A stretch of DNA of 24,694 bases from Phycisphaerales bacterium UBA2402 (GTDB taxonomy: Bacteria > Planctomycetota > Phycisphaerae > Phycisphaerales > UBA1924): the NCBI GenBank assembly GCA_002343715.1, contig DDSA01000036.1, positions 1-24,694 of the forward strand, read 5' to 3'. The notes under the pieces were generated by a model. The model saw only the letters and a program-made list of their open reading frames with translations, ran no database searches and had not been told where the DNA came from. Both the position numbers and the translations under genes were made by a program. Below are positions 7,593 through 15,167 of this stretch, one piece after another. How positions within the stretch are numbered: the first letter of the stretch is position 1; each line of letters starts with the position of its first letter.

Positions 7593-8135
7593 TGCCCCGC
7601 CCAACCCAGGCATGCGGTACCTATGGCCAACTCCTTCCGAATCTGAACACCGAGACGGTTCATCGGCTGCCCGATATGACCGGGCGTCCAGCCGACCTCC
7701 CGCAGCCCGCCCGTACCGAGGTCAGAGGCCTGTCACAAGAGGTGTGAACAGATCTCAGCGATGGTGTGTTTGCATTTCAAAGCACTGTTCCATGCCGCCT
7801 TGTCGCTCTCATCGTCACGCCGCCCAAGTGAGAAGTCGTGTTCTCGATCCCGGTTCCGAGGGTACTCAATATGAGCGAGTTTCCCTTTGCACACTCCACA
7901 AGCCCGTAACACCTCGATGGAGCGGCCTTGGTCAACATGCAATCACAATCCATCTCCGAGCCAACGGAGTGTGGGCGCACGTTGGCGAGTATGTGTTACG
8001 GGATGTATTGCCAGAGGTACAAAAGTGCCGGTTCAAACTCAGGACGATTCTCCATCCGCGACGCTGTGGATACTCTGGTCGGTGTCTTCAAGCATCAACG
8101 GATCGCCGCTCGATCAATCGAAATCTGGAGGGGCG
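7593..8135. other. About 540 bp without a recognisable gene
   Basis: Between the dockerin-like protein and the hydrolase, the DNA is visibly less GC-rich than its neighbours. It contains short frames on both strands, for example minus-strand 7733-7942, ending KHTIAEICSHLL. None matches a family I know, shows a good ribosome-binding site, or has the third-position GC bias seen elsewhere. I found no tRNA, terminator or repeat here. A degenerate foreign fragment is possible. An alternative GTG start for the hydrolase lies inside it at 8025. Confidence 0.45.
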
Positions 8136-8951
8136 TTGCGTCGCCCGCGGACCTTTCTTCGGTTGTTGGCCATCATTGCCGGGGTATACATCGCCTGGTG
8201 CGGGCTGCTTTTCACGGTGCAGGACAGTCTTGTGTACCTTCCCGGTCTGGCGGGCAAGCCTTTGCCCGACCGCCTGATTCCCGCAGGGGTGCAGCGAGTA
8301 TGGGTGGAGCCCGAGGGGGCAGTTCGCGTGGAGGGGTGGTTGTGGGTGCCCCCGGGCGGGCCGGCTCCCCTCGTGGTGCTGATGCACGGCAACGCCGAAC
8401 TGATCGACCACTGCACCGACAATGCCGAGGCCTGGTTGCGGCGCGGCTACGCGGTTCTGCTGCCCGAGTATCGCGGGTATGGGCGTAGTGGGGGTAACCC
8501 GGGCCAGGACGCGATTCTCGCTGATGTCCTCGCCATGCTTGCCCTCGCTCGCGAACATCCCGGGGTCGCGTCAGGACCGATTGTGCTGCACGGCCGAAGT
8601 CTGGGCACGGGCATCGCGGCTCAGGTCGCGGCGAGACTGCAAGAATCGCCGCGAGCGATGGTACTTGAATCGCCGTTTACCAGCATCGCTTCCTTCGCGT
8701 GGAAGTATGGCGTGCCGCCCGCGCTGGTCCGTAACCCGTATCGAACCGATCAGGTATTACCCACGCTTACCTGCCCGATCCTGATCCTGCACAGCCGGCA
8801 CGATGAAGTGGTACCGTTTGCTCACGGCGAGCGGCTGGCGAGCCTGAACCCCGGGGCGCGTCTCGTGGAACTCTCCGGCTCTCACAACGCGGGTCTGTCG
8901 TTGCAGCCAGGGTACTGGCGGGCGATTGATGAGTTCCTCTCCGGGCCGTGA
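8136..8951 (+). CDS. Membrane-anchored alpha/beta hydrolase (BEM46/ABHD-like)
   Basis: A serine hydrolase of about 271 residues. An N-terminal hydrophobic helix (about residues 7-27) after a basic RRPR stretch predicts a cytoplasmic-side anchor with the catalytic domain outside, or an uncleaved signal. The fold markers are HGNAELID (oxyanion region, about 84-91), nucleophile S155 in GRSLGTG, acid D223 in HSRHDEVVPF, and base H250 in SGSHNAG, so the triad is complete. It resembles bacterial YfhR/BEM46 proteins, mostly of unknown substrate. The TTG at 8136 is preferred as start because GGAGG (8127-8131) sits 4 bases upstream and the protein then begins just before the helix. A GTG at 8025 with AGAGG upstream would add 37 residues of unconvincing sequence. 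It is followed by the dehydrogenase gene after 75 bp. Confidence 0.85.
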   Translation: MRRPRTFLRLLAIIAGVYIAWCGLLFTVQDSLVYLPGLAGKPLPDRLIPAGVQRVWVEPEGAVRVEGWLWVPPGGPAPLVVLMHGNAELIDHCTDNAEAWLRRGYAVLLPEYRGYGRSGGNPGQDAILADVLAMLALAREHPGVASGPIVLHGRSLGTGIAAQVAARLQESPRAMVLESPFTSIASFAWKYGVPPALVRNPYRTDQVLPTLTCPILILHSRHDEVVPFAHGERLASLNPGARLVELSGSHNAGLSLQPGYWRAIDEFLSGP

Positions 8952-9026
8952 TCGACTCGATGCGCCCGAACCCACCGAACCCGCGCGTGCCCGACCGGCT
9001 TTCGGTCTGAATACCCTCGCCCACAC

Positions 9027-10028
9027 ATGAAGCGAATCCTCTTTGTCGGGTTTGGCCCGCTGGGCCGGCGGATCGTGGCGGACCTTGTGGAACGGGCTGT
9101 CGGCGTCGTCGCGGGCGTGGTGGACACGGCCCCCGCGTTGGCGGGCACGCCGGTTCAGCACACCGTGCCCGGGGCGGACCACAGACTCCATGTGCTGCCG
9201 TCGCTCGACGCCGTAGACGACTGGGACCAGGTCGATGCCGCCGTGGTCAGCACCGCCAGCGACATTCCATCTTGCGCACCGACCTACCGCGAACTCCTCC
9301 GCCGCGGCAAGGCCGTGGTGGGAACGTGCGAGGAGTTGGTCTATCCCTGGTTACGGCACGTGGCGCTCGCGGAGGAACTCGACGATCTTGCCAAGCGACA
9401 TGGAGGACGGTTGCTCGGTACGGGCGTGAATCCCGGTTTCTTGATGGACGCGTTCCCGGCCTTCCTGACCGGCGTCACCAAGACCGTACGGAGCATCTCG
9501 TGCTTCCGCGTGCAGGACGCCTCGGCCCGTCGCATTCCTTTTCAGAAGAAGATCGGCGTCGGTCTTGATGACGCCCAGTTCGCGGCTCGTGTGCGGGACG
9601 GCTCGCTGAAGCACGTCGGCCTGGGGGAGAGTCTTCACTTCATAGCGCACTACACGGGGGTGCGCATCGAACGCTGGGAAGAAGATATCGCCCCAGTCCA
9701 TGCCGACCGCGACATGGTGAGCGGGATGGGCGTCGTGCCCGTGGGACGGGTCAGCGGGGTGCGGCAGACCGCCCGTGGTTACGCCGATGAGCGGCCCGTC
9801 ATCCACATGGAGTTCCAGGCGTCCATCGGGCAGCGAGACCCGCACGACCGCGTCGTCATCGAAGGAGATCCGCGCCTCGATGTCACCATCGCCGGCGGAG
9901 TTCATGGTGATACCGCCACATCCGCGCTCGTCCTCAACGCCGTGCCGCGTGTCCTGGCGGCATCACCGGGTCTGCACACCATGGCCACACTGCCCGCGCC
10001 GATGCACCACGCGGCGGGGCCCCTGTAG
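9027..10028 (+). CDS. DapB-like NAD(P)H dehydrogenase, 2,4-diaminopentanoate dehydrogenase type
   Basis: A 333-residue oxidoreductase. It begins with a Rossmann nucleotide loop, VGFGPLGRRI (GxGxxG at 8-13). The motif GTGVNPGFLMD (131-141) is characteristic of the dihydrodipicolinate-reductase-like family that includes 2,4-diaminopentanoate dehydrogenase (Ord) of ornithine fermentation, rather than true DapB, which is shorter and carries a different His/Lys-containing loop. The C-terminal part (TIAGGVHGDTATSALVLNAVPRVL as successive short blocks) matches the family's closing domain. It would oxidise or reduce a C-N bond of an amino acid with NAD(P). The ATG at 9027 has no clear Shine-Dalgarno sequence. 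The PLP enzyme at 10041 follows after only 12 bp, so the two almost certainly act together. The exact substrate is not known. Confidence 0.75.
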   Translation: MKRILFVGFGPLGRRIVADLVERAVGVVAGVVDTAPALAGTPVQHTVPGADHRLHVLPSLDAVDDWDQVDAAVVSTASDIPSCAPTYRELLRRGKAVVGTCEELVYPWLRHVALAEELDDLAKRHGGRLLGTGVNPGFLMDAFPAFLTGVTKTVRSISCFRVQDASARRIPFQKKIGVGLDDAQFAARVRDGSLKHVGLGESLHFIAHYTGVRIERWEEDIAPVHADRDMVSGMGVVPVGRVSGVRQTARGYADERPVIHMEFQASIGQRDPHDRVVIEGDPRLDVTIAGGVHGDTATSALVLNAVPRVLAASPGLHTMATLPAPMHHAAGPL

Positions 10029-10040
10029 GCACGTCCTACG

Positions 10041-11225
10041 ATGTGGCTCTTGCCGCGATGGAACGCGGCGGATCCGCTCCTTTGCAGCCTCACTCAGCAC
10101 GGACGCAGCATGGCCAGGCTCAATGTTGAATCTTCGACCGCGACGACCCTCGTAATCGACGGCGTCGAGTTCCGTTCTTTCGCCGGGTGCAACTACCTTG
10201 GGTTGGCTCAACACCCGGATGTCCTCACCGCCGCGGCGGACGGGCTGTCCCGCTTCGGCCTCTCCACCACAGCCTCGCGCGAAACGACAGGCAATACCGG
10301 CATCCACGATCTGCTGGAGGTTGATCTCGCCACGTTCACCCGACAGGAAGCGGCGATCCTGCTCGCGGAGGGTTACACAGCGAACTTCGCCGTGGCGCAA
10401 GGGCTGGCCCCTCACCACGCCGTGGCGTTGATCGATGCCCGCGCCCATCGCAGCATCCGCAACGCCGCGACCGCCGCGGGGATGCAGGTCTTCGAGTACG
10501 AGCACCTCAATCCCGTCTCCGCGGCGTGGCTGGCCCGTCAATACGCGGATCAGGGCGTGGCAATCTTCACGGACGGGATCTTCGCCGCGGATGGCGCAGT
10601 GGCACCATTGCCTGGCCTGTTGGCGGCGTTGCCCCCGATCCGGTCGGCGCTTGTCGTGGACGATTGCCACGGCTTCTGCGTGATGGGCGATGGTGGCAGG
10701 GGGCTGGTGGATCACTTCCGGCTCGACGATCCCCGCATCTGCATCACCACGACGCTGGCGAAGGGGTTGGGGTGCTACGGAGGGGCCGTGATCGGGCGAG
10801 CGCCGCTGATTGATCGGATCCGCGGCGAGTCCGACGTGTACCGGCGTTCGACACCCGTGCCCACACCCATCGCGCTCGCCGCCCGCGCGGCGATGAAGGT
10901 CCTTCGGTCAACACCCGAACTGACCATTCGACTGCGTGCGAACATCGCGGCGGCCCGCGCGGCGCTGCAGGGGGCGGGCGTGAACGTCCATGATGATGAA
11001 GTGCCCGTGTTCACGTTCATTCTGAAGCAGGGCAGTGAAGTCTCGGAGGCTCGGATGGAAGCGTGCCATCAGGCGCTCCTGCGATCGGGCATCTACGCCC
11101 CTCTCATCGAATATCCCGGCGGCCCGACCCGGCGGTATTTCCGCCTGACCGTTACAGCCTGTCATACAGAAGAGGACATTGCCCGGCTCGGGCGGGAGTT
11201 GAAACGCGAACTGATGCGGGGGTAA
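10041..11225 (+). CDS. PLP-dependent alpha-oxoamine synthase family enzyme (BioF/KBL-like)
   Basis: A 394-residue fold-type I PLP enzyme. It has a CNYLGLAQHP block (50-59) near the N-terminus, the PLP-stacking His in DARAHRSIRNA (H136), D207 and H210 in VVDDCHGFCVMG (the usual motif is VDEAHS.G), and the Schiff-base lysine K241 in TTTLAKGLGCYGG. The C-terminal YFRLTVTACHTEEDI block is typical of 8-amino-7-oxononanoate synthase and 2-amino-3-ketobutyrate CoA ligase. Known members condense an acyl-CoA with an amino acid, or run this backwards. The EA-to-DC change in the aspartate motif argues against a plain BioF. Coupled to the preceding dehydrogenase (12-bp gap), it may split or build a 2-amino-ketone with CoA; this is an inference. 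The ATG at 10041 is kept because the upstream helix fits the family; an alternative is the ATG at 10110. Confidence 0.8.
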   Translation: MWLLPRWNAADPLLCSLTQHGRSMARLNVESSTATTLVIDGVEFRSFAGCNYLGLAQHPDVLTAAADGLSRFGLSTTASRETTGNTGIHDLLEVDLATFTRQEAAILLAEGYTANFAVAQGLAPHHAVALIDARAHRSIRNAATAAGMQVFEYEHLNPVSAAWLARQYADQGVAIFTDGIFAADGAVAPLPGLLAALPPIRSALVVDDCHGFCVMGDGGRGLVDHFRLDDPRICITTTLAKGLGCYGGAVIGRAPLIDRIRGESDVYRRSTPVPTPIALAARAAMKVLRSTPELTIRLRANIAAARAALQGAGVNVHDDEVPVFTFILKQGSEVSEARMEACHQALLRSGIYAPLIEYPGGPTRRYFRLTVTACHTEEDIARLGRELKRELMRG

Positions 11226-11226
11226 G

Positions 11227-11300
<74 letters not shown>

Positions 11301-11416
11301 CGTCTGATGATTCAGGCTGGCACTCCAGCCACCAGCCCTCCCGATTGACTGCCGAAATCAAATCAATAGACCGCCACTGACTTCAGTATCATCGGTAGCA
11401 GGAGGGTAGCGAGCCA

Positions 11417-11475
11417 GTCCCGAAGAGGTTGCCTGCCCGCCCCAGAGTCGGCCCGTCGGCCCGCCGTCTCGGGAC
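11417..11475 (+). promoter_or_regulatory. Inverted repeat in the leader region of pheS
   Basis: GTCCCGA (11417-11423) and TCGGGAC (11469-11475) are perfect complements enclosing a GC-rich 45-base segment about 50 bp upstream of pheS. A transcribed leader structure is possible. I see no T-box, leader peptide or T-run to show attenuation, so function is open. A weak -10-like TATCAT lies at 11494-11499. Confidence 0.25.
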
Positions 11476-11529
11476 GTTATCAACCAAAGCACGTATCATC
11501 CTCTTTTTCGCCCAGACTGTTCCCGACTC

Positions 11530-12567
11530 ATGCTTGAAACTCTCGACCAACTCGAACACGAAGCGCTCGCCTCGCTCGCCGCCGCAGCCGATTCGCAGGC
11601 TCTTGAAGCCTGGCGGATCATGTTCCTCGGCACCTCGGGCAAGCTCAAGGCCGCGCTCGCCGGGTTGAAAGACGTCCCGAAAGAGCAGAAACCCGCCGCG
11701 GGCGCTCGGTTGAATGCCATGAAAGGCAAGGTCGAGGAAGCCTTTGCGGCTCGCAAGGCGGCTTTGGCCTCGGCGCCGGCGGCGATGGAGATGATCGATG
11801 TGACCGAACCGGGCCTGCTGAGCAGCTCGGGTATCGGCCGGCGTCACGTGATCACGCGAGTTCGTGATGAACTGGTCGATGTCTTCGCCCGGATGGGATT
11901 CGCCGTCGCGGAAGGCCCGGAGCTCGAAGATGATGAGCACAACTTTATCAAACTGAATATTCCCCAAGAGCACCCCGCCCGCGACCCGATCGATAACTTC
12001 TACGTCGATGACCCGGCCACGTGTTCCAAGCCGCGCATGATGCGTTCACAGACCAGCACGGTACAAGTGCGCGTGATGGAGGAGGCGGTTCGACGCGGCG
12101 GCGGCACCCTCCGCGAGTCCATCAAGGTAGTCGCGCCCGGGAGGGTCTACCGGCCCGACACCGTGGACGCGACCCACTCCTTCATGTTCCACCAGATCGA
12201 GGGTTTGTGCGTCGGGCGGGGCGTCACGATGGTGGATCTGAAGACGACGCTCTTCCAGTTCGCGCGGGCATATTTCGGCCCGAACGCGGAAGTGCGGCTC
12301 CGGCCCAGTTTTTTCCCGTTCACAGAGCCGAGCGCCGAGTTTGATATGAAGATCCGCCTGCGGCCCGATCAGCCCGAGAGATGGATGGAACTGGGCGGCT
12401 GCGGCATGGTCGATCCCGCGGTATTCACGGCGTGCGGGGTCGACCCCGAGGTGTGGACCGGTTTCGCCTTCGGTTTCGGTATCGAGCGTCTGGCAATGGG
12501 CAAGTACGGCATCCCCGACATCCGACTCCTCTTCGAGAACGACATCCGTTTCCTGCGTCAGTTATGA
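11530..12567 (+). CDS. pheS: Phenylalanyl-tRNA synthetase alpha subunit
   Basis: A 345-residue class II aminoacyl-tRNA synthetase subunit. It charges tRNA-Phe with phenylalanine in the cytoplasm as an alpha2-beta2 enzyme with PheT. The N-terminal coiled-coil (about 1-85) includes the LGTSGKLKAALAGLKDVP block. The catalytic core includes GFAVAEGPELEDDEHNF (123-139), the conserved NIPQEHPARDPIDNFY stretch, motif 2 APGRVYRPDTVDATHSFMFHQ (202-221, split here by function into R206 and the H216-Q222 loop), and motif 3 GFAFGFGIERLAM (311-323). Length matches other bacterial PheS proteins. pheT, often adjacent, is absent downstream. The next gene starts inside the pheS stop codon (ATGA), so pheS is probably co-transcribed with a membrane protein gene of unknown role. 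Confidence 0.97.
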   Translation: MLETLDQLEHEALASLAAAADSQALEAWRIMFLGTSGKLKAALAGLKDVPKEQKPAAGARLNAMKGKVEEAFAARKAALASAPAAMEMIDVTEPGLLSSSGIGRRHVITRVRDELVDVFARMGFAVAEGPELEDDEHNFIKLNIPQEHPARDPIDNFYVDDPATCSKPRMMRSQTSTVQVRVMEEAVRRGGGTLRESIKVVAPGRVYRPDTVDATHSFMFHQIEGLCVGRGVTMVDLKTTLFQFARAYFGPNAEVRLRPSFFPFTEPSAEFDMKIRLRPDQPERWMELGGCGMVDPAVFTACGVDPEVWTGFAFGFGIERLAMGKYGIPDIRLLFENDIRFLRQL

Positions 12568-13223
12568 GTGGGATGTCACCGCAAGACCCAGGCCCGCTTT
12601 CCGTACAAAGGGGCGTACACACCATGCACGAACAACCCCTTTCCAACGCGACACACTATTCGGACATGCCCTACCTGCCCCCGGAGCCGCCCCAGTGGCC
12701 GAAGGTGGTCGGCATCATCTCGATTATCTGGGCCGGGATCGCTTTGACGTGCATCCCGTGCGGCATGATCGGGCCTTTTATCTATCCCGCGATTCTGCCG
12801 CCTGAGATGTTGGAAGGGGGGCTGCCGCCGAATATGCAGGTCAGCCCCATCATGCTCGGCATGAACGCGGCGGGTTTACTTCTGTCCTTGCTGTTGCTGA
12901 CCGCAGGCGTCATGACGATCAAGCGGGCCGCCGCGGGAAGGACGCTCCACCTGGCCTACGCGTGGTTGCAGGTCCCGGCCGTGATCTTCAGTTTCTGGTT
13001 CGTCACCAAGATGGCCGGCGACATGAGGACCTGGGTCGCCAACAACCCGGATCACATGCTGGCCAAGGGTCAGAGCACCTCGGGGCCGGACATGAATCTC
13101 ATCCTCGGGATCGTCATGACGGTTATCTTCGGAGTGATCTACCCCCTGTTTCTTCTGATCTGGTTCCACATGGTGAAACGCACGCCTCAAAGCATGATCG
13201 AGCCTTCAACTCAATCGCCTTAA
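12564..13223 (+). CDS. Four-helix integral membrane protein, unknown function
   Basis: Up to 219 residues. A soluble Pro-rich N-terminus (YLPPEPPQWPK) is followed by four hydrophobic helices. They begin near VVGIISIIWAGIAL, IMLGMNAAGLLLSLL, LAYAWLQVPAVIFSFW and LILGIVMTVIFGVIYPL, with a larger loop between helices 3 and 4. Small proteins of this layout are common in Planctomycetota without known function. The ATG at 12564 overlaps the pheS stop by 4 bases, which favours translational coupling. A second in-frame ATG at 12624, with AAAGGGG 10 bases upstream, is an equally possible start and would shorten the protein by 20 residues. No enzyme motif is visible. The pheS link may be positional only. 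Confidence 0.75.
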   Translation: MSGMSPQDPGPLSVQRGVHTMHEQPLSNATHYSDMPYLPPEPPQWPKVVGIISIIWAGIALTCIPCGMIGPFIYPAILPPEMLEGGLPPNMQVSPIMLGMNAAGLLLSLLLLTAGVMTIKRAAAGRTLHLAYAWLQVPAVIFSFWFVTKMAGDMRTWVANNPDHMLAKGQSTSGPDMNLILGIVMTVIFGVIYPLFLLIWFHMVKRTPQSMIEPSTQSP

Positions 13224-13314
13224 TCGAACAGTGGTGTGTCATCAAGGCATCGATTATGACAGGTCCGGAGAAGAATGCAGAAGGCGAGTGCATCATGCCT
13301 GTCGATCGTCCATG

Positions 13315-13352
13315 GCGGCCATGCATTGGCCGCTCCACCGCACGCCGCGGTG
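13315..13352. other. Two adjacent perfect stem-loops
   Basis: Stem-loop 1 is GCGGCCA (13315-13321) with TGGCCGC (13327-13333) around a 5-base loop. Stem-loop 2 is CACCGC (13336-13341) with GCGGTG (13347-13352), also around a 5-base loop. They are 2 bases apart in the gap between the membrane protein gene and tRNA-Gly. No T-run follows, so the role (structured RNA, processing or binding site) is unclear. Confidence 0.45.
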
Positions 13353-13411
13353 ACATCATGACACCGCACTCGTGATTCATACCGATCTGTTCCCAGATGC
13401 TCAGAGTGGGG

Positions 13412-13417
13412 TATACT
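13412..13417 (+). promoter_or_regulatory. Probable -10 element (TATACT) of tRNA-Gly
   Basis: TATACT matches the sigma-70 -10 consensus at five of six positions and ends 8 bases before the tRNA. The -35 region (TTCCCA near 13390-13395, 16-bp spacing) is weak. Confidence 0.4.
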
Positions 13418-13425
13418 TCCGCAGC

Positions 13426-13497
13426 GCGGGCGTAGTTCAGCGGTAGAACGTCGCGTTCCCAACGCGAAAGTCGAGGGTTCGATCCCCTTCGCCCGCT
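13426..13497 (+). tRNA. tRNA-Gly (anticodon CCC)
   Basis: The acceptor strands GCGGGCG and CGCCCGC pair fully. The D-arm is TAGTTCAGCGGTAGAAC, the anticodon loop TTCCCAA sits on a CGCG-containing stem (anticodon CCC), and the T-arm is GAGGG/TTCGATC/CCCTT. The discriminator is T and no CCA is encoded. Confidence 0.95.
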
Positions 13498-13505
13498 TTT
13501 TTTTT
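13497..13505 (+). terminator. T-run directly after tRNA-Gly
   Basis: Nine consecutive T residues begin at the discriminator base of tRNA-Gly. With the GC-rich acceptor/T-arm just upstream this probably ends the tRNA transcript. Confidence 0.55.
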
Positions 13506-13735
13506 ACTTCGTTAATCTTAATCAGTTTTGACTCGGCACATTGCTGAGCGTTATGCACGTGTTAGTATGACGAAGAGGTGGCATGAGTGATGAGTTTGTA
13601 ATTGCTAACTCTTGCGCATACATTTGTGGAGACTTGCTGCATGCTGGACATGCGTTCGGCGCGGCAGGCCGAATTCGCTTCTAAGTGACTGGCCTAGACG
13701 ACCATGTCACGGGAGTACGTAAGAAAGGCTTATTA

Positions 13736-14290
13736 ATGATGAAGCACATGATTCTTTCCACGGCGGTCCTGATGGGTATCGCGGGTACGCTGCCGCTCTC
13801 GGGTTGCTCGACCGAACCGAAGGGTGAAACCGCTCAGTCGGACTTGCGGACCGATGCCCAGAACGCATTGAACAAGGCTCAGGCCGCCGACCCGTCGCTC
13901 AAGCAGGTTCTGAGCTCGGCTGCGGGCTACGCGGTGTTCCCCAAGGTCGGCAAGGCGGCGGTGGGCATCGGTGGAGCCTACGGCAGGGGTGTGCTCTACG
14001 AGGGCGGCGCGTGGGTCGGCTACTGCGACATGACCCAGGCAAACTTTGGCATTGCGCTCGGTGGCCAGACCTTCACCCAGATCATCGCCTTCGAGACCCC
14101 CCAGGCGCTGGCCAAGTTCAAGACCGGCAACTTCGCCTTCGACGCCGCGGCGACCGCCGTGGCCCTCAAGTCCGGCGCGGGAGCGACCGCGAAGTACACC
14201 GACGGCGTCAGCGTCTTTGTCACCAACGAGTCGGGCCTGATGGCCGCGGCTTCCCTGGGTGGGCAGAAGTTCAGCTTCACGCCCAAGTAG
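13736..14290 (+). CDS. SYLF-domain (YSC84-like) lipoprotein
   Basis: A 184-residue protein. The start at ATG 13736 is supported by AAGAAAGG (13721-13728) 7 bases upstream. A short hydrophobic signal leads to the lipobox LSGC with C24, so it should be a lipid-anchored periplasmic or outer-membrane protein. The rest is a SYLF/YSC84 domain: a helical start (ALNKAQAADPSLKQVLSSA), then AAGYAVFPKVGKAAVGIGGAYGRG given here in two parts (AAGYAVFPKVGKAAVG and GGAYGRG), and a glycine-rich C-terminal sheet ending GLMAAASLGGQKFSF. SYLF domains bind phosphoinositides and lipids in eukaryotes; bacterial members lack an assigned function. It is followed by a strong terminator, so it is probably transcribed alone. 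Confidence 0.88.
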   Translation: MMKHMILSTAVLMGIAGTLPLSGCSTEPKGETAQSDLRTDAQNALNKAQAADPSLKQVLSSAAGYAVFPKVGKAAVGIGGAYGRGVLYEGGAWVGYCDMTQANFGIALGGQTFTQIIAFETPQALAKFKTGNFAFDAAATAVALKSGAGATAKYTDGVSVFVTNESGLMAAASLGGQKFSFTPK

Positions 14291-14330
14291 TCGTTCAGCA
14301 CGAGTACGTGCATTGAATCGGGATGATGAG

Positions 14331-14359
14331 CGGGCGATGATCTTGTCATCGCCCGTTTT
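14331..14359 (+). terminator. Intrinsic terminator after the SYLF gene
   Basis: CGGGCGATGA (14331-14340) and TCATCGCCCG (14346-14355) form a perfect 10-bp stem with a 5-base loop, followed by TTTT (14356-14359). It lies 40 bp past the stop codon. The opposite gene (14378) reads toward it, but on that strand no T-run follows. Confidence 0.85.
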
Positions 14360-14377
14360 CAATTGTGGTTGCAACGA

Positions 14378-15010
14378 TCACGCCCCACGCACGGCCTCGA
14401 TCATCGCACGGGCGCGGCACTCAATAGCATCCCACCTTCCCGCGGCGATATCACCGGCGTCGAACAGACTGCTGACAAAGCCCACCGCGAAGGCGCCGGC
14501 CATGAGGTACGCAGGCGCGTTGTCCGCCGTGACGCCCGCCGTCGGCACGATCCGAAGAAACGGGAGCGGAGCGATGGTCTGCGCCACCCACGCAGGCCCG
14601 GTCCCGGGCGCAGGAAAGAGTTTCTGTAAGGCGGCCCCCGCGTGGTGCGCCCGCAGCATCTCAGTCGGGGTAGAACACCCCGGCATCGCGGCGACGCCGA
14701 GTCGTGAGGCTTCGGCGATGACATCCCCATCGACCACGGGTGATACGAGAAAACGTGCACCGGCCTCGACAGAGGCCGCGGCATCGTCGGGCGTGAGCAC
14801 GGTGCCCGCGCCGACGATGATCCCCGGAATCTGAGAAAACTCGCGGATCAGCGAGAACGCATCCGGAACCGTGAGCGTGAACTCGCAGATCCGAAACCCG
14901 CCGCGGATCGCCGCGTGCATCGCCTTTCGAGCATTGTCGGCATGAGAGGTGCGGACGATGGCGGAAGCACGGGCGGATTTGAACGCGGCGAGAAATTCGT
15001 GAGGGGTCAT
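14378..15010 (-). CDS. eda: KDPG/KHG-type class I aldolase
   Basis: A 210-residue TIM-barrel aldolase of the Eda family. Such enzymes split 2-keto-3-deoxy-6-phosphogluconate into pyruvate and glyceraldehyde-3-phosphate, and many also split 4-hydroxy-2-oxoglutarate into pyruvate and glyoxylate. Motifs are the catalytic glutamate E43 in ICEFTLTVP, VGAGTVLTPDD (66-76), FLVSPVVD, AMPGCSTPTEML (109-119), the Schiff-base lysine K130 in KLFPAP, and the phosphate-side loop PTAGVTADN (156-164; usually PTGG). The length fits the family. The start at 15010 opens divergently to the reductase gene at 15168 with 157 bp between. Because a glyoxylate-type reductase and hydroxyproline genes are near, a KHG-aldolase role is as likely as Entner-Doudoroff use; the sequence alone does not decide. 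Confidence 0.85.
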   Translation of the reverse strand: MTPHEFLAAFKSARASAIVRTSHADNARKAMHAAIRGGFRICEFTLTVPDAFSLIREFSQIPGIIVGAGTVLTPDDAAASVEAGARFLVSPVVDGDVIAEASRLGVAAMPGCSTPTEMLRAHHAGAALQKLFPAPGTGPAWVAQTIAPLPFLRIVPTAGVTADNAPAYLMAGAFAVGFVSSLFDAGDIAAGRWDAIECRARAMIEAVRGA

Positions 15011-15167
15011 GCGATGATCATGCGGATGCCCTGGCCTGAAGTCAACGCGCCCGCCGCGTCACTGCGCACGGCGCGTTGGCCGGGTGTGGGCACTCGTGTA
15101 AGGGGCGCGGCGGTTGATCGATCACAGCGTCGAGACCCACCGGGCGGTCGTGGCCTAGCCTCGTGCG

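Noticed and set aside
7429..8277. 282-residue open frame on the plus strand
   Set aside because: Overlaps the dockerin loops in another frame and runs through the gene-poor gap; no motif and poor codon character.
9027..10028. Lysine-pathway dihydrodipicolinate reductase (dapB)
   Set aside because: Length (333) and the GTGVNPGFLMD motif fit the diaminopentanoate-dehydrogenase-like family, not true DapB.
11301..11529. T-box or leader-peptide attenuator upstream of pheS
   Set aside because: No T-box sequence, specifier loop, Phe-rich leader peptide or terminator T-run could be found; only a simple inverted repeat remains.
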